Shown here piece after piece: positions 5,651 through 5,788 of a stretch of 5,788 bases of DNA. A program made the translations under genes and the position numbers. The notes below the pieces were generated by a model. The model did not search any database. It was given only the letters and a program-made list of their open reading frames with translations, and was not told where the DNA came from. The DNA lies in assembly GCA_030037575.1 (NCBI GenBank), contig JASHRB010000147.1, positions 1-5,788 on the forward strand, read 5' to 3'. The stretch's first letter is position 1, and every line of letters starts with the position of its first letter. The DNA comes from Candidatus Sulfotelmatobacter sp. (GTDB taxonomy: Bacteria > Acidobacteriota > Terriglobia > Terriglobales > Acidobacteriaceae).

Positions 5651-5788
5651 GTGCGAGACTATACAGCGATGGCGGCGAGGGCGAGACTTCCGGAAACAGA
5701 CCGGCATTGGCTGCATGTGCTGGGAACGCTGAATGAAGCGCAGGCCCGTGTCTTTGTCGCCCAGCGCGCTCTCCAGGAAGGGCGTGGA
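5651..5788 (+). CDS. ISAzo13-family transposase, N-terminal fragment (cut by right edge)
   Basis: The frame is open from GTG 5651, directly after an in-frame TAA at 5648-5650, to the window end: 46 codons. ATG 5669 is an alternative start (40 codons). The peptide includes LPETDRHWLHVLGTLNEAQAR followed by a VFVAQRALQEGRG segment. This matches the N-terminal helical region of ISAzo13 / Rhodopirellula-type DDE transposases, where a 'L-(D/N)E-x-x-R ... A-x-A-L-x-x-G-x-GG' pattern precedes a helix-turn-helix. The DDE catalytic domain lies beyond the window, so intactness cannot be judged. Neither start has a Shine-Dalgarno. The GTG fits the promoter ending at 5642 as a leaderless start; the ATG would have a leader of about 20 bases without a ribosome-binding site. 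Confidence 0.7.
   Translation, partial: MRDYTAMAARARLPETDRHWLHVLGTLNEAQARVFVAQRALQEGRG

Larger units (their letters stand above)
5512..5788 (+). mobile_element. Left part of an ISAzo13-type insertion sequence (exact end not determined)
   Basis: The transposase fragment at 5651 implies that an insertion sequence enters the window from the right. Its left terminal repeat must lie between the peptidase terminator (5511) and the transposase promoter (5615), but without the right end the terminal inverted repeat and target duplication cannot be identified. The stretch 5512-5614 holds no gene. It contains a direct repeat at 5526-5554 and a run of seven G at 5580-5586. Confidence 0.45.

Overview
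The window looks like chromosomal DNA from a moderately GC-rich, diderm soil-type bacterium. My best guess is Acidobacteriota. That rests on general resemblance (a PilZ-type N-terminus, a LolA-like exported protein, an HpnI-type GT21 glycosyltransferase, an S9 peptidase and an ISAzo13-type transposase together), not on any search. No rRNA, tRNA, CRISPR array or phage gene is visible.

Layout. (1) Positions 1-97, minus strand: the first 32 codons of a gene running off the left edge, with an N-terminus typical of PilZ (cyclic-di-GMP-binding) proteins. (2) 98-293: a divergent intergenic gap with no convincing gene. (3) 294-1079, plus: an exported LolA/outer-membrane-lipoprotein-sorting-like protein. 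(4) 1174-2418, plus: a membrane-bound GT21 glycosyltransferase of the HpnI / ceramide glucosyltransferase type. (5) 2468-3430, plus: an extended-SDR NAD-dependent sugar-nucleotide epimerase/dehydratase, probably starting at a TTG codon behind a strong Shine-Dalgarno and cotranscribed with (4). (6) 3492-5465, plus: a secreted S9-family (prolyl oligopeptidase-like) serine peptidase with its own -10 box so close to the ATG that the mRNA would be leaderless. A good intrinsic terminator follows it at 5486-5511. (7) 5512-5788: a non-coding stretch with a 21-bp-spaced direct repeat and a clear sigma70-like promoter, then the first 46 codons of an ISAzo13-family transposase cut by the right edge.

How the genes may work together. 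The epimerase could make or interconvert the UDP-sugar that the GT21 enzyme transfers to a membrane lipid (hopanoid or ceramide-like). The LolA-like protein just upstream could act on lipid or lipoprotein traffic in the periplasm. This is inference from gene order. The S9 peptidase and the insertion sequence appear to be independent transcription units.

I did not find an obviously new system. The most useful points are the hidden minus-strand PilZ-like gene, the corrected epimerase start, an A8 tract that offers an alternative N-terminus for the glycosyltransferase, an 18-bp perfect palindrome inside that gene, and two candidate leaderless transcripts.
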